From Streptomyces anulatus (lineage in GTDB: Bacteria > Actinomycetota > Actinomycetes > Streptomycetales > Streptomycetaceae), in contig NZ_BMVK01000024.1 in assembly GCF_014650675.1 (NCBI RefSeq), positions 35,847 through 99,846 on the forward strand: a stretch of DNA of 64,000 nucleotides, written 5' to 3'. The notes below the pieces were generated by a model, which searched no databases, was not told the DNA's origin, and saw nothing but the letters and a program-made list of their open reading frames with translations. The position numbers and the translations under genes are program-made. Below, piece after piece: positions 26,506 to 35,775 of the stretch. Numbering within the stretch: position 1 is the first letter of the stretch; each line of letters starts with the position of its first letter.

Positions 26506-27336
26506 ATGCCTGAGCACATACCGGGCAGAAGCGGCGAGTTCATCGGCCGCACTGCTCTGGTCACCGGTGCCGCACAAGGCATCGGCGCGGCCGTCGCCGA
26601 CCTGCTCGCCACCCAGGGCGCCCGCGTGGCCGCCACCGATCGCGCCCTTCCGGGCGTCGAGGCGGCGGCCGCCCGGTGGACCCTGACACAGGAGAAACTG
26701 CCCGAAGGCGAGCGCTCGGGGGGCAGCCTGACCCCGTACGTGATGGACGTCACCGACCGGAGCTCGGTGGAGGACACCGTGGCCCGGGTGGAGCGCCAAC
26801 TGGGCCCGGTCGACGTCCTGGTGAACGTGGCGGGCATCCTGCGCACCGGCCCGGCGGCCGTGCTCCCCGCGCGGGACTGGGCGGACACCTTCGCGGTGAA
26901 CGCCACCGGCGTCTTCCATGTCTCCCAGGCCGTCGCCCCGCTCATGGCCGCCCGAGGATCCGGCTCGGTGGTCACCGTCGGCTCCAACGCGGCCGGGATC
27001 CCCCGCACCGGCATGGCCGCCTACGCCGCCTCCAAGGCGGCCGCCGCCATGTTCACCAAGTGCCTGGGGCTCGAACTCGCCCGCAGCGGCGTGCGCTGCA
27101 ACGTCGTCGCACCCGGATCCACCGACACACCGATGCAACGCGCGCTGTGGAACGGTCCGGACGCCGAGCAGCGCGTCATCGACGGAGACCCCTCGACCTA
27201 CCGCACCGGCATCCCGCTCGGCCGGATCGCGGACCCCGCGGACATCGCGGAGACGGTGGCGTTCCTCGCCTCGGACCGCGCCCGCCACATCACCATGCAG
27301 GAGCTGTACGTCGACGGCGGCGCGACCCTGCGCTGA
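26506..27336 (+). CDS. dhbA: 2,3-dihydro-2,3-dihydroxybenzoate dehydrogenase
   Basis: A 276-residue short-chain dehydrogenase that oxidises 2,3-dihydro-DHB to 2,3-dihydroxybenzoate with NAD+. The nucleotide motif TGAAQGIG lies at residues 20-27, and the VNVAGIL segment, Ser in VGSNAAG and catalytic Tyr173/Lys177 in YAASK are present. ATG 26506 is preceded by an excellent GGAGGAGG at six bases. The upstream TTG at 26500 is part of that ribosome site. It is the first gene of the dhbA-C-E-B-G operon, directly below an iron box. Confidence 0.94.
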   Translation: MPEHIPGRSGEFIGRTALVTGAAQGIGAAVADLLATQGARVAATDRALPGVEAAAARWTLTQEKLPEGERSGGSLTPYVMDVTDRSSVEDTVARVERQLGPVDVLVNVAGILRTGPAAVLPARDWADTFAVNATGVFHVSQAVAPLMAARGSGSVVTVGSNAAGIPRTGMAAYAASKAAAAMFTKCLGLELARSGVRCNVVAPGSTDTPMQRALWNGPDAEQRVIDGDPSTYRTGIPLGRIADPADIAETVAFLASDRARHITMQELYVDGGATLR

Positions 27337-27422
27337 CCGGCCCGGCGCCGCCCCTCGTCCTTCCTTCACCTCCCATCCAGCCCCCCGCACCCGCTGACGG
27401 GACCATCGAGAATGGAGTCCCC

Positions 27423-28628
27423 GTGTCGACGGCATCCCAGGTCGCCACGCACACCGCCCCGGCCGATCCGGCCCATCCGGCCGTAGGAGCGGCCACTTCG
27501 CTGCTGGACGCCTACACACCGGGCGACCACTTTCTCGCCACCCCCGGACGCACGCTGCTCGCACGGGGCCCGGGACGCCATGTCCCCCATGACGAGAGAC
27601 CGTTGACCGCACGGGTGGGAGCCACGCTCGCCGCAGCGGTCGCCGCCGGCCAGGAGTCTCCGGTGGTCATGGGCGCCATCCCCTTCGATCACACCGCCCC
27701 GGCCGCCCTGAGCGTCCCGGACGCGGTGCGCTGCGCGCCGCCGCTCGCCTCCGACCCGCTCATCGCGCTGCCCGCGAGCGCGCCCTCCGCGGGGAACTGG
27801 CGGATACGCCCGGTGCCCGAACCGGAGATCTACGGCAAGGGCGTCGCATCCGCCGTGGAGCGCATGTGGCGCGGCGAGTTCAGCAAGGTCGTCCTGGCCC
27901 GCACGCTCGAACTCACCTCCGGGGCTCCGCTCGACCTGCCCGCGATGCTCCAGCGCCTCGCCCGCCGCGACCCCTCCGGCTACACCTTCGCGCTGCCGAC
28001 CGGCCCCGGGCGCACCCTCATCGGCGCCAGCCCCGAACTGCTCGTCTCCCGCCGCGGCAAGCAGGTCGTGGCCAACCCGCTCGCCGGGTCGACCCCACGC
28101 AGCGCCGACCTCGCCGAGGACGTACGCCGGGCGGCCACACTGCTGGAGTCCGTCAAGGACCTCCACGAGCACGCCGTCGTCGTCGACGCCGTCCACCAGG
28201 CCCTCGCCCCGTACTGCACGGAACTGACCGTCCCGGCCCGCCCTACGCTCATCCGCACCGCCACCATGTGGCACCTGTCCACCACGGTCGTCGGCACCCT
28301 CGCCTCCCCCGACGCCTCGGCGCTGGAGCTGGCCTGCGCGCTGCATCCGACGCCCGCCGTGTGCGGTACGCCGACGCCGACGGCCCGTCAGGTCATAGCG
28401 GAGACCGAACCGTTCGACCGCGGCTTCTTCACCGGAGTGGTCGGCTGGGGCGATGCCGGGGGCGACGGCGAGTGGGTCGTCACGATCCGCTGCGCCGACG
28501 CCGAGGAGCGCACGCTGCGCCTGTACGCGGGAGCGGGCATCGTCGCCGCCTCCGAGCCCGAGGCGGAGACCGCCGAGACCGCGGCCAAGTTCCGCACCTT
28601 CCTGAGCGCCGTGGGAGCCGAACTGTGA
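27423..28628 (+). CDS. dhbC: Isochorismate synthase
   Basis: A 401-residue chorismate-utilising enzyme (EntC/DhbC) that isomerises chorismate to isochorismate, the committed step. The family core EFSKVVLARTLEL, the segment VKDLHEHAVVVDAVHQAL, HLSTTVVGTL, HPTPAVCGTPT and the end GAGIVAASEPEAE are all visible, including the Mg-binding region. GTG 27423 has TGGAG upstream. It follows dhbA by 86 bases and overlaps dhbE by GTGA. Confidence 0.95.
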   Translation: MSTASQVATHTAPADPAHPAVGAATSLLDAYTPGDHFLATPGRTLLARGPGRHVPHDERPLTARVGATLAAAVAAGQESPVVMGAIPFDHTAPAALSVPDAVRCAPPLASDPLIALPASAPSAGNWRIRPVPEPEIYGKGVASAVERMWRGEFSKVVLARTLELTSGAPLDLPAMLQRLARRDPSGYTFALPTGPGRTLIGASPELLVSRRGKQVVANPLAGSTPRSADLAEDVRRAATLLESVKDLHEHAVVVDAVHQALAPYCTELTVPARPTLIRTATMWHLSTTVVGTLASPDASALELACALHPTPAVCGTPTPTARQVIAETEPFDRGFFTGVVGWGDAGGDGEWVVTIRCADAEERTLRLYAGAGIVAASEPEAETAETAAKFRTFLSAVGAEL

Positions 28629-30262
28629 GTACGGACGCGGCGCCCACCTGGCCCGCCGAGTTCGCGGAGAAGTACCGGGCGGCCGGCTGGTGGCGCGGGG
28701 AGACCTTCGGGGAGATGCTGCGCCGGCGCGCCGAGGACCATCCGGACCGGGTCGCGATCGTCGACCCGGTGGCGGGCAGCCGGTGGACGTACGCCGATCT
28801 CGACCGGCGGGCCGACCGGCTGGCGGCGGGCTTCCTCGCCCGCGGCATCGCCAAGGGCGACAAGGTGGTGGTGCAACTCCCCAACATCGCCGAGTTCTTC
28901 GAGGTGATCTTCGCGCTGTTCCGGATCGGCGCGCTGCCCGTCTTCGCGCTGCCGGCCCACCGCGAGAGCGAGATCACCTACTTCTGCGAGTTCACCGGGG
29001 CGGTGGCCTATGTCATCGCCGCCGAGCACGGCGGCTACGACTACCGTGAGCTGGCCTCGAAGACCCTCGCCAATGTGGCCACGCTGCGCCATGTGTTCGT
29101 CGCCCAGGGGGATCCCGGCGCGTTCGAGGCGCTGGTCGAGGTGGCCGAGGAGCCGGTCGGCTACGGCGGGCCCCGCCCGGACGACCTGGCCTTCCTCCAG
29201 CTCTCCGGCGGCAGCACGGGCGTACCGAAACTGATCCCGCGCACCCACGACGACTACATCTACTCGCTGTGGGGATCCAACGAGATCTGCGCCGTCGACG
29301 AGCGGAGCGTCTACCTGTGCGTCCTGCCGGCGGCCCACAACTTCCCGCTCTCCTCCCCCGGTTCGCTCGGCACGCTGTACGCCGGCGGCCGTGTGGTGCT
29401 GTGCCCGGCGCCCTCGCCCGAGGTGGCGTTCCCGCTGATCGAGCGTGAGGGCGTCACCATCACCGGGCTCGTGCCGCCGCTGGCCCTGCTGTGGACGGAG
29501 GCCGCGCCGGGCACCGCCCACGACATCGGCAGCCTGGACGTCCTGCTCGTGGGGGGCGCCAAGTTCAGCGAGGAGGCGGCACGCCGGGTGCGGCCCGCTC
29601 TCGGCTGTACGCTCCAGCAGGTGTTCGGCATGGCCGAGGGGCTGGTCAACTACACCCGGCTGGACGACCCGGTCGAGACCATCGTCACCACCCAGGGGCG
29701 GCCCATCTCGCCCGACGACGAGATCCTGGTCGTCGACGACGAGGACCGGGAAGTGCCCCCCGGCGAGACCGGCCATCTGCTGACCCGGGGCCCGTACACC
29801 ATCCGGGGCTACTGGAACGCCCCCGAGCACAACGCCCGCTCCTTCACCGAGGACGGCTTCTACCGCACCGGCGACATCGTGCGGGTCACCGGCACCGGGC
29901 ACATCGTCGTCGAGGGGCGCGCCAAGGACCAGATCAACCGGGGCGGCGAGAAGATCGCCGCCGAGGAGGTCGAGAACCACATCCTCGCCCACCCGGCCGT
30001 GCACGACGCCAACGTGGTGGCCGAGCCCGATCCGTATCTGGGCGAACGCGTCTGCGCCTACGTGATCCTGCGCTCGGGCGCGGGTCCGCTCAAGGCGGTG
30101 GCCGTCAAACGGTTCGTACGCGAACGGGGCCTGGCCGCCTACAAGGTGCCTGACCGGGTCGAGTTCGTCGACGCCTTCCCGCAGACCGGCGTGGGCAAGG
30201 TCTCCAAGAAGGACCTGCGCAACGCCGCCGCCCGCACCACTTCCTCCTCCCCGTCCCGCTGA
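28625..30262 (+). CDS. dhbE: 2,3-dihydroxybenzoate-AMP ligase
   Basis: A 545-residue stand-alone adenylating enzyme (EntE/DhbE) that activates DHB as the acyl-AMP and loads it onto the aryl carrier protein DhbG. Core motifs are LQLSGGSTGVPKLIPRTHDDY, GGAKFSEEAARRV, QVFGMAEGLVNYTRLDDP (aryl-acid pocket region), GFYRTGDIV, and the catalytic Lys in TGVGKVSKKDLR. It starts by GTGA overlap with dhbC. Confidence 0.95.
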   Translation: MSTDAAPTWPAEFAEKYRAAGWWRGETFGEMLRRRAEDHPDRVAIVDPVAGSRWTYADLDRRADRLAAGFLARGIAKGDKVVVQLPNIAEFFEVIFALFRIGALPVFALPAHRESEITYFCEFTGAVAYVIAAEHGGYDYRELASKTLANVATLRHVFVAQGDPGAFEALVEVAEEPVGYGGPRPDDLAFLQLSGGSTGVPKLIPRTHDDYIYSLWGSNEICAVDERSVYLCVLPAAHNFPLSSPGSLGTLYAGGRVVLCPAPSPEVAFPLIEREGVTITGLVPPLALLWTEAAPGTAHDIGSLDVLLVGGAKFSEEAARRVRPALGCTLQQVFGMAEGLVNYTRLDDPVETIVTTQGRPISPDDEILVVDDEDREVPPGETGHLLTRGPYTIRGYWNAPEHNARSFTEDGFYRTGDIVRVTGTGHIVVEGRAKDQINRGGEKIAAEEVENHILAHPAVHDANVVAEPDPYLGERVCAYVILRSGAGPLKAVAVKRFVRERGLAAYKVPDRVEFVDAFPQTGVGKVSKKDLRNAAARTTSSSPSR

Positions 30263-30291
30263 ACGACTCCCCGAACGGAACCCTCTCCACC

Positions 30292-30924
30292 ATGGCTCTG
30301 CCCGCCATCGTCCCCTACCCCATGCCGGCCGCCGACGAGCTGCCCGCCAACCGGGTCGGGTGGACCGTCGACCCCGCGCGTGCGGTGCTCCTCGTCCACG
30401 ATCTGCAGAACTACTTCCTGTCGGCGTACGATCGCCGGGCCGCACCCGTGCCCGAACTCCTCGCGAATGTGGCGGAGTTGAAGAAGAACGCGACCCGGCT
30501 CGACGTGCCGGTGCTCTACACCGCGCAGCCCGGCGGCCAGAGCGCCGAGGAGCGCGGTCTCCAGCAGGACTTCTGGGGCCCCGGACTCCCGGCCGACGAG
30601 CACCTGGCGGCCATCGCGGACGAGGTCGCACCCGACGCGGGCGACGCCGTCCTCACCAAGTGGAAGTACAGCGGATTCGTCCGCACCGATCTGCTGGAGC
30701 GCCTGCGCGAGCAGGGCCGCGACCAGATCGTCATCACCGGCGTCTACGCCCACATCGGCGTGCTCATGACCGCGTGCGACGCCTGGATGCAGGACATCCA
30801 GGCGTTCGTGGTGGCCGACGCGGTGGCGGACTTCTCGGCCGATGACCATGCGACGGCGCTGCGCTGGGCCGCGGGCAAGTGCGCCGTCGTCACGACCGCC
30901 CGGACCGTCTTCGAAGGGAAGTGA
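30292..30924 (+). CDS. dhbB: Isochorismatase (without fused carrier domain)
   Basis: A 210-residue isochorismatase that hydrolyses isochorismate to 2,3-dihydro-DHB and pyruvate. It has the family motifs AVLLVHDLQNYFL (catalytic Asp), VLYTAQPGGQS, TKWKYSGFVRTDLLE (catalytic Lys) and ITGVYAHIGVLMTACDAWM. Enterobacterial EntB carries a C-terminal aryl carrier domain. Here that domain is a separate downstream gene overlapping by GTGA, as in the published DhbB/DhbG arrangement of the griseobactin cluster. Confidence 0.94.
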   Translation: MALPAIVPYPMPAADELPANRVGWTVDPARAVLLVHDLQNYFLSAYDRRAAPVPELLANVAELKKNATRLDVPVLYTAQPGGQSAEERGLQQDFWGPGLPADEHLAAIADEVAPDAGDAVLTKWKYSGFVRTDLLERLREQGRDQIVITGVYAHIGVLMTACDAWMQDIQAFVVADAVADFSADDHATALRWAAGKCAVVTTARTVFEGK

Positions 30925-31160
30925 CCGCTGTGACGCTCACGCTCGAACAGCTCCGTGCCGATGTCGCCGACGTCCTCGGCGAGGACCCCGAGGAGATCCC
31001 CCTCGACGAGAACCTCGTCGACTACGGCCTCGACTCCGTCCGCCTGATGTCGCTGGCCGCCGCCTGGCGCCGCGACCACGGCATCGAGGTGGCCTTCGCC
31101 GACCTCGCCGAGAAGCCCGCACTGGAGTCCTGGGCCCCGCTGCTGGGTGTGACCGGCTGA
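30921..31160 (+). CDS. dhbG: Stand-alone aryl carrier protein
   Basis: A 79-residue carrier protein. The 4'-phosphopantetheine site is Ser39 in DYGLDSVRLMSL; the surrounding four-helix pattern includes IPLDENLVDYG and VAFADLAEKPALESW. It should be loaded with DHB by DhbE and donate it to the first condensation domain of DhbF. The GTG start overlaps the dhbB stop. It is the last gene of the operon. Confidence 0.93.
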   Translation: MTAVTLTLEQLRADVADVLGEDPEEIPLDENLVDYGLDSVRLMSLAAAWRRDHGIEVAFADLAEKPALESWAPLLGVTG

Positions 31161-31190
31161 CCTTGCGGCCCTGCCGCCGCCACCGAGGGT

Positions 31191-31218
31191 GGTGGGACCC
31201 GAACATCGGGTTCCCACC
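31191..31218 (+). terminator. Imperfect hairpin after the dhb operon
   Basis: GGTGGGACCCGA (31191-31202) pairs with 31206-31218 with one bulged base. There is no strong T-tract. It is placed 31 bases after the dhbG stop. Confidence 0.6.
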
Positions 31219-31273
31219 GCCCTCGACGCATGTCAGGGCCTGCGCGACGCGCGTCCGACGGAGGATCCCACGG

Positions 31274-31531
31274 TTGTCACGACGCGCTCCCGGCGCATAG
31301 TGGTACAGTGCGATGAGCACATGTGTATGCCCCTTCTCATCGGGCACCGGTGCTGATTCCTCTCCACCGCTGTTGCGCCCGTCCTTTCCGACCGGCGATC
31401 CAGCTTTCTTCCCAGCGTTTTCGCTGTCTCTCCGGCCCAGGGCTTCCGTGCCCCCGGTGCGTGGCGTGATTCCCGCCGCCCCCTCCGTAAGCCGGTCCCC
31501 TCATTCGCCTGTCCGCGAAAGGACCCCTCCC
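31274..31531 (+). promoter_or_regulatory. Possible promoter and long C/T-rich leader of the rho paralogue
   Basis: TTGTCA (31274-31279) is followed 16 bases later by CATAGT, a fair vegetative promoter. From about 31310 to 31531 the sequence is rich in C and T and poor in G, with no convincing conserved ORF. A reading frame open from 31313 into the gene is not chosen, because a good AAAGGA ribosome site lies before ATG 31532. C-rich, G-poor leaders are what Rho binds, so autoregulation by early termination is possible. Confidence 0.4.
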
Positions 31532-32671
31532 ATGACCACCACACTCGAACGCCCCGCGACCGGGGAACGGCGCCCCGTCCGGGTCGCCGGCCTCCTCGAC
31601 ACCGCCGACGACGGACACGGCATGCTCCGTGTGAACGGCGGCCACCCCTCCCCCGACGACATCCAGGTGTCGTCCGCCCTCGTCCGCCGCCTCGGACTCC
31701 GCAAGGGCGACGCCGTCGAGGGCGGCTGCGACCGGCCGCGCGTCCTGTCCTCGGTCGACCGTGTGAACGGACTCGCCCCGCAGGAGCTGCGGGGCCGTGC
31801 CCGCTTCCGCGACCTGACACCGGTGCACCCCCGCGAGCGGCTGCGCCTGGAAACACCGCGCGGCGGGCCCGCACCGCGCATCGTCGATCTCGTCTCCCCC
31901 GTCGGCAAGGGCCAGCGCGGCCTCCTCGTCGCACCGCCCCGGACGGGGAAGACGGTGCTGTTGCAGCAGTTGGCCGCCTCCGTCGCCACCAACCACCCCG
32001 AGGCGCACCTGATGGTGGTGCTGCTCGACGAGCGGCCCGAGGAGGTCACGGACATGCGCCGCTCCGTACGCGGCGAGGTGTACGCGTCGACCTTCGACCG
32101 GCCCGCGCGGGAGCACATCGCCCTGGCCGAACTCGCCGTCGAGCGCGGCCGGCGCCTCGTCGAGCAGGGCCGGGACGTGGTGATCCTGCTGGACTCCCTC
32201 ACGCGGCTGTGCCGGGCCCACAACAACGCGGCCCGCGCGGGCGGCCGGACCCTGAGCGGCGGCGTCGACGCGGCGTCCCTGGCAGGACCCAAGAAGCTGT
32301 TCGGCGCGGCCCGTTGTGCCGAGGAGGGCGGTTCGCTGACCATCCTGGCGACGGCCCTCGTGGAGACGGGTTCACGGGCCGACGACTTCTTCTTCGAGGA
32401 GCTGAAGGGCACCGGCAACATGGAACTGCGCCTGGACCGCTCCGCCGCCGAAGCGCGGATCTTCCCCGCCGTCGACATCGCCCGCTCCGGCACCCGCCGC
32501 GAGGAACTCCTGTTCGCTCCGGGTGAGTTGGCTGCCGTTCGGGCCCTGCGCCGCGCCCTGAACACACGCGACGGCCAGGGCGCCCTTCAGGTGCTGCTCG
32601 ACAGGGTCAGGCGCACCCCGGACAACGCGGCCTTCCTCCGGCAGGTGCAGCCGACGGTGCCGGACGCCTGA
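31532..32671 (+). CDS. Short Rho-type transcription termination factor (paralogue)
   Basis: A 379-residue RNA-dependent ATPase of the Rho family. The cold-shock-like primary RNA site is at the N-terminus (GMLRVNGGHPSPDDIQVSSALVRRLGLRKGD). The ATPase core has PVGKGQRGLLVAPPRTGKT with Lys140, the Walker B/Q-loop region MVVLLDERPEEVTDM, DVVILLDSLTRLCRAHN, the R-loop-like KKLFGAARCAEEGGSLTI and FFEELKGTGNMELRLDR. The usual Streptomyces Rho is much longer, with a large charged N-terminal insertion. This one lacks it, so it is probably a second, accessory Rho. It might relieve or redirect termination under special conditions; that is inference. Confidence 0.88.
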   Translation: MTTTLERPATGERRPVRVAGLLDTADDGHGMLRVNGGHPSPDDIQVSSALVRRLGLRKGDAVEGGCDRPRVLSSVDRVNGLAPQELRGRARFRDLTPVHPRERLRLETPRGGPAPRIVDLVSPVGKGQRGLLVAPPRTGKTVLLQQLAASVATNHPEAHLMVVLLDERPEEVTDMRRSVRGEVYASTFDRPAREHIALAELAVERGRRLVEQGRDVVILLDSLTRLCRAHNNAARAGGRTLSGGVDAASLAGPKKLFGAARCAEEGGSLTILATALVETGSRADDFFFEELKGTGNMELRLDRSAAEARIFPAVDIARSGTRREELLFAPGELAAVRALRRALNTRDGQGALQVLLDRVRRTPDNAAFLRQVQPTVPDA

Positions 32672-32712
32672 GCGCCGGCACCGGTCGGCGGGCCGGATCC
32701 GGACGAAGGGGC

Positions 32713-34356
<1,644 letters not shown>

Positions 34357-34518
34357 CGGGGCTCCTCGTACGTCTTCGTCGTCGGCCGGCCCGTGGGGAG
34401 ACGGGTCCGGCGCACCGGGAAACGATCACCCCGGTCCGTACCCGATTCTGCTCTCCCGGCCGCCCCGGTGCGCGACCGGTTCACGCCTTCCTCGTGTCGC
34501 CCCCCGGCCGGAGCAGCG

Positions 34519-34553
34519 CCGCGCCCCCGGTCCGGAGCGGACCGGGGGCGCGG
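34519..34553 (-). terminator. Perfect 16-bp hairpin after the chitinase gene
   Basis: CCGCGCCCCCGGTCCG (34519-34534) pairs with 34538-34553 across a 3-base loop, 19 bases past the chitinase stop on the minus strand. The remaining bases up to the pgm start at 34356 show no gene. Confidence 0.8.
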
Positions 34554-34572
34554 AAACCGTACGGCTGGGGGC

Positions 34573-35640
34573 TCAACGGCCCTGGAGGGACCTCACGTTG
34601 TCGCCGAAGGTCCAGCCCCTGGAGCCGTCCCAGTTCAGGGACCAGGTCATCAGTCCCTTGAGGGAGCCGTTGTAGTGGTTCCAGGCCTGCGAGACCAGTC
34701 CGGTGGACATGTGGCCGCCGCCGGCGCCGGGCTGGGCGGGGAGGCCGGGGACCTGCTTGTCGTAGGGCACCTTGATGGTGGTGCCCTGGATGACGAGCCC
34801 CTTGTTCAGGCAGTCGGTCTGGGCGGTGAAGCCCGCGACGGTGCCGGCGGAGTAGGAGTCGCCGGAGCAGCCGTACATGCTGCCGTTGTAGTACTGCATG
34901 TTCAGCCACCACAGGCGGCCGTTGTCGGCGTACTTCTTGATGATGGGCAGGTACGAGCCCCAGATCGAGCCGTAGACCACGCTGCCGCCGGTGACGTACG
35001 CCGTCTCGGGGGCCATGGTGAGACCGAAGTTCGGCGGCATCGCGGCGAGGACCCCGTCGATGATGCGGATGAGGTTGGCCTGCGACGCGGACAGCTGGTT
35101 GATGTTGCCGCTGCCGACGAGGCCGGTCTCGATGTCGATGTCGATGCCGTCGAAGTTGTACTTCTTCAGGATCGGGACGATGGTCTCGACGAACCGGTCG
35201 GCCACCTTGCTGGAGCTGAGATCGATCCCTGCGGCGGCTCCGCCGATCGACATGAGGGTGGTGAGCCCGGAGGCCTTGGCCTGGCACATCTCGGCGGGAG
35301 TGGCGACCTTGACGGTGCTGTCCATGCCGTCCTCCCAGAGGACGGTGCCGTCGGAGCGGATGACGGGGAAGGCCGCGTTGATGACGTTGTAGCCGTGCTG
35401 GGTGATGCGGGAGTCGGTGATCGGGATCCAGCCGAGCGGCGGATGCACGCCGTTGGCCGCCCCGTCCCAGTTCTCCCAGTACCCCTGGAGCACCTTGCCC
35501 GTGGGCTTCGACTTGACCGCACAGGTCTCGGCGGCCGCGCTGTTCGTCTCCGCGGCTCTGGGCGGCGCGGCTCCGACCAGCATCGGTACGACGAGCGCCG
35601 CGGCCAGGCCGAGGCCCAGCAGTCGTGAGGTACGACCCAT
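34573..35640 (-). CDS. Secreted GH18 chitinase
   Basis: A 355-residue secreted endochitinase. The signal peptide is MGRTSRLLGLGLAAALVVPMLVGAAPPRAA. A single GH18 catalytic domain follows, with LQGYWENWDG, the SIGG strand at 131-134 and the catalytic FDGIDIDIE at 163-171, with Glu171 as acid/base. There is no cellulose/chitin-binding or fibronectin module. ATG 35640 is chosen because the signal peptide starts there. Upstream lie two dre-like boxes, consistent with control by the GlcNAc-responsive regulator DasR, as for other Streptomyces chitinase genes. Confidence 0.93.
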   Translation of the reverse strand: MGRTSRLLGLGLAAALVVPMLVGAAPPRAAETNSAAAETCAVKSKPTGKVLQGYWENWDGAANGVHPPLGWIPITDSRITQHGYNVINAAFPVIRSDGTVLWEDGMDSTVKVATPAEMCQAKASGLTTLMSIGGAAAGIDLSSSKVADRFVETIVPILKKYNFDGIDIDIETGLVGSGNINQLSASQANLIRIIDGVLAAMPPNFGLTMAPETAYVTGGSVVYGSIWGSYLPIIKKYADNGRLWWLNMQYYNGSMYGCSGDSYSAGTVAGFTAQTDCLNKGLVIQGTTIKVPYDKQVPGLPAQPGAGGGHMSTGLVSQAWNHYNGSLKGLMTWSLNWDGSRGWTFGDNVRSLQGR

Positions 35641-35733
35641 GATCCGTACGTCCTTCCAGCCCGGGTCCGCCGCCGACGGGGCGAAAGGTTCGCCCCGCCC
35701 CGCCCTATGTCGTGACCCTGCCAAACCGTAGAA

Positions 35734-35770
35734 TGGTCCAGACCTTCGGTCAAGAGGTCTGGACCAGACC
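35734..35770 (-). promoter_or_regulatory. Paired dre/chi-promoter elements upstream of the chitinase
   Basis: TGGTCCAGACCT (35734-35745) and its exact inverted copy AGGTCTGGACCA (35755-35766), with a third half TGGACCAGACC ending at 35770. TGGTCCAGACCT is the repeat described for Streptomyces chitinase promoters and resembles the DasR consensus ACTGGTCTAGACCAGT. It lies about 100 bases before the chitinase start. Confidence 0.75.
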
Positions 35771-35775
35771 GTCCG

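Noticed and set aside
31313..31531. Extended N-terminus for the Rho paralogue from 31313.
   Set aside because: The extra 73 residues are Pro/Ser-rich with no similarity to Rho, and a good ribosome site precedes ATG 31532.
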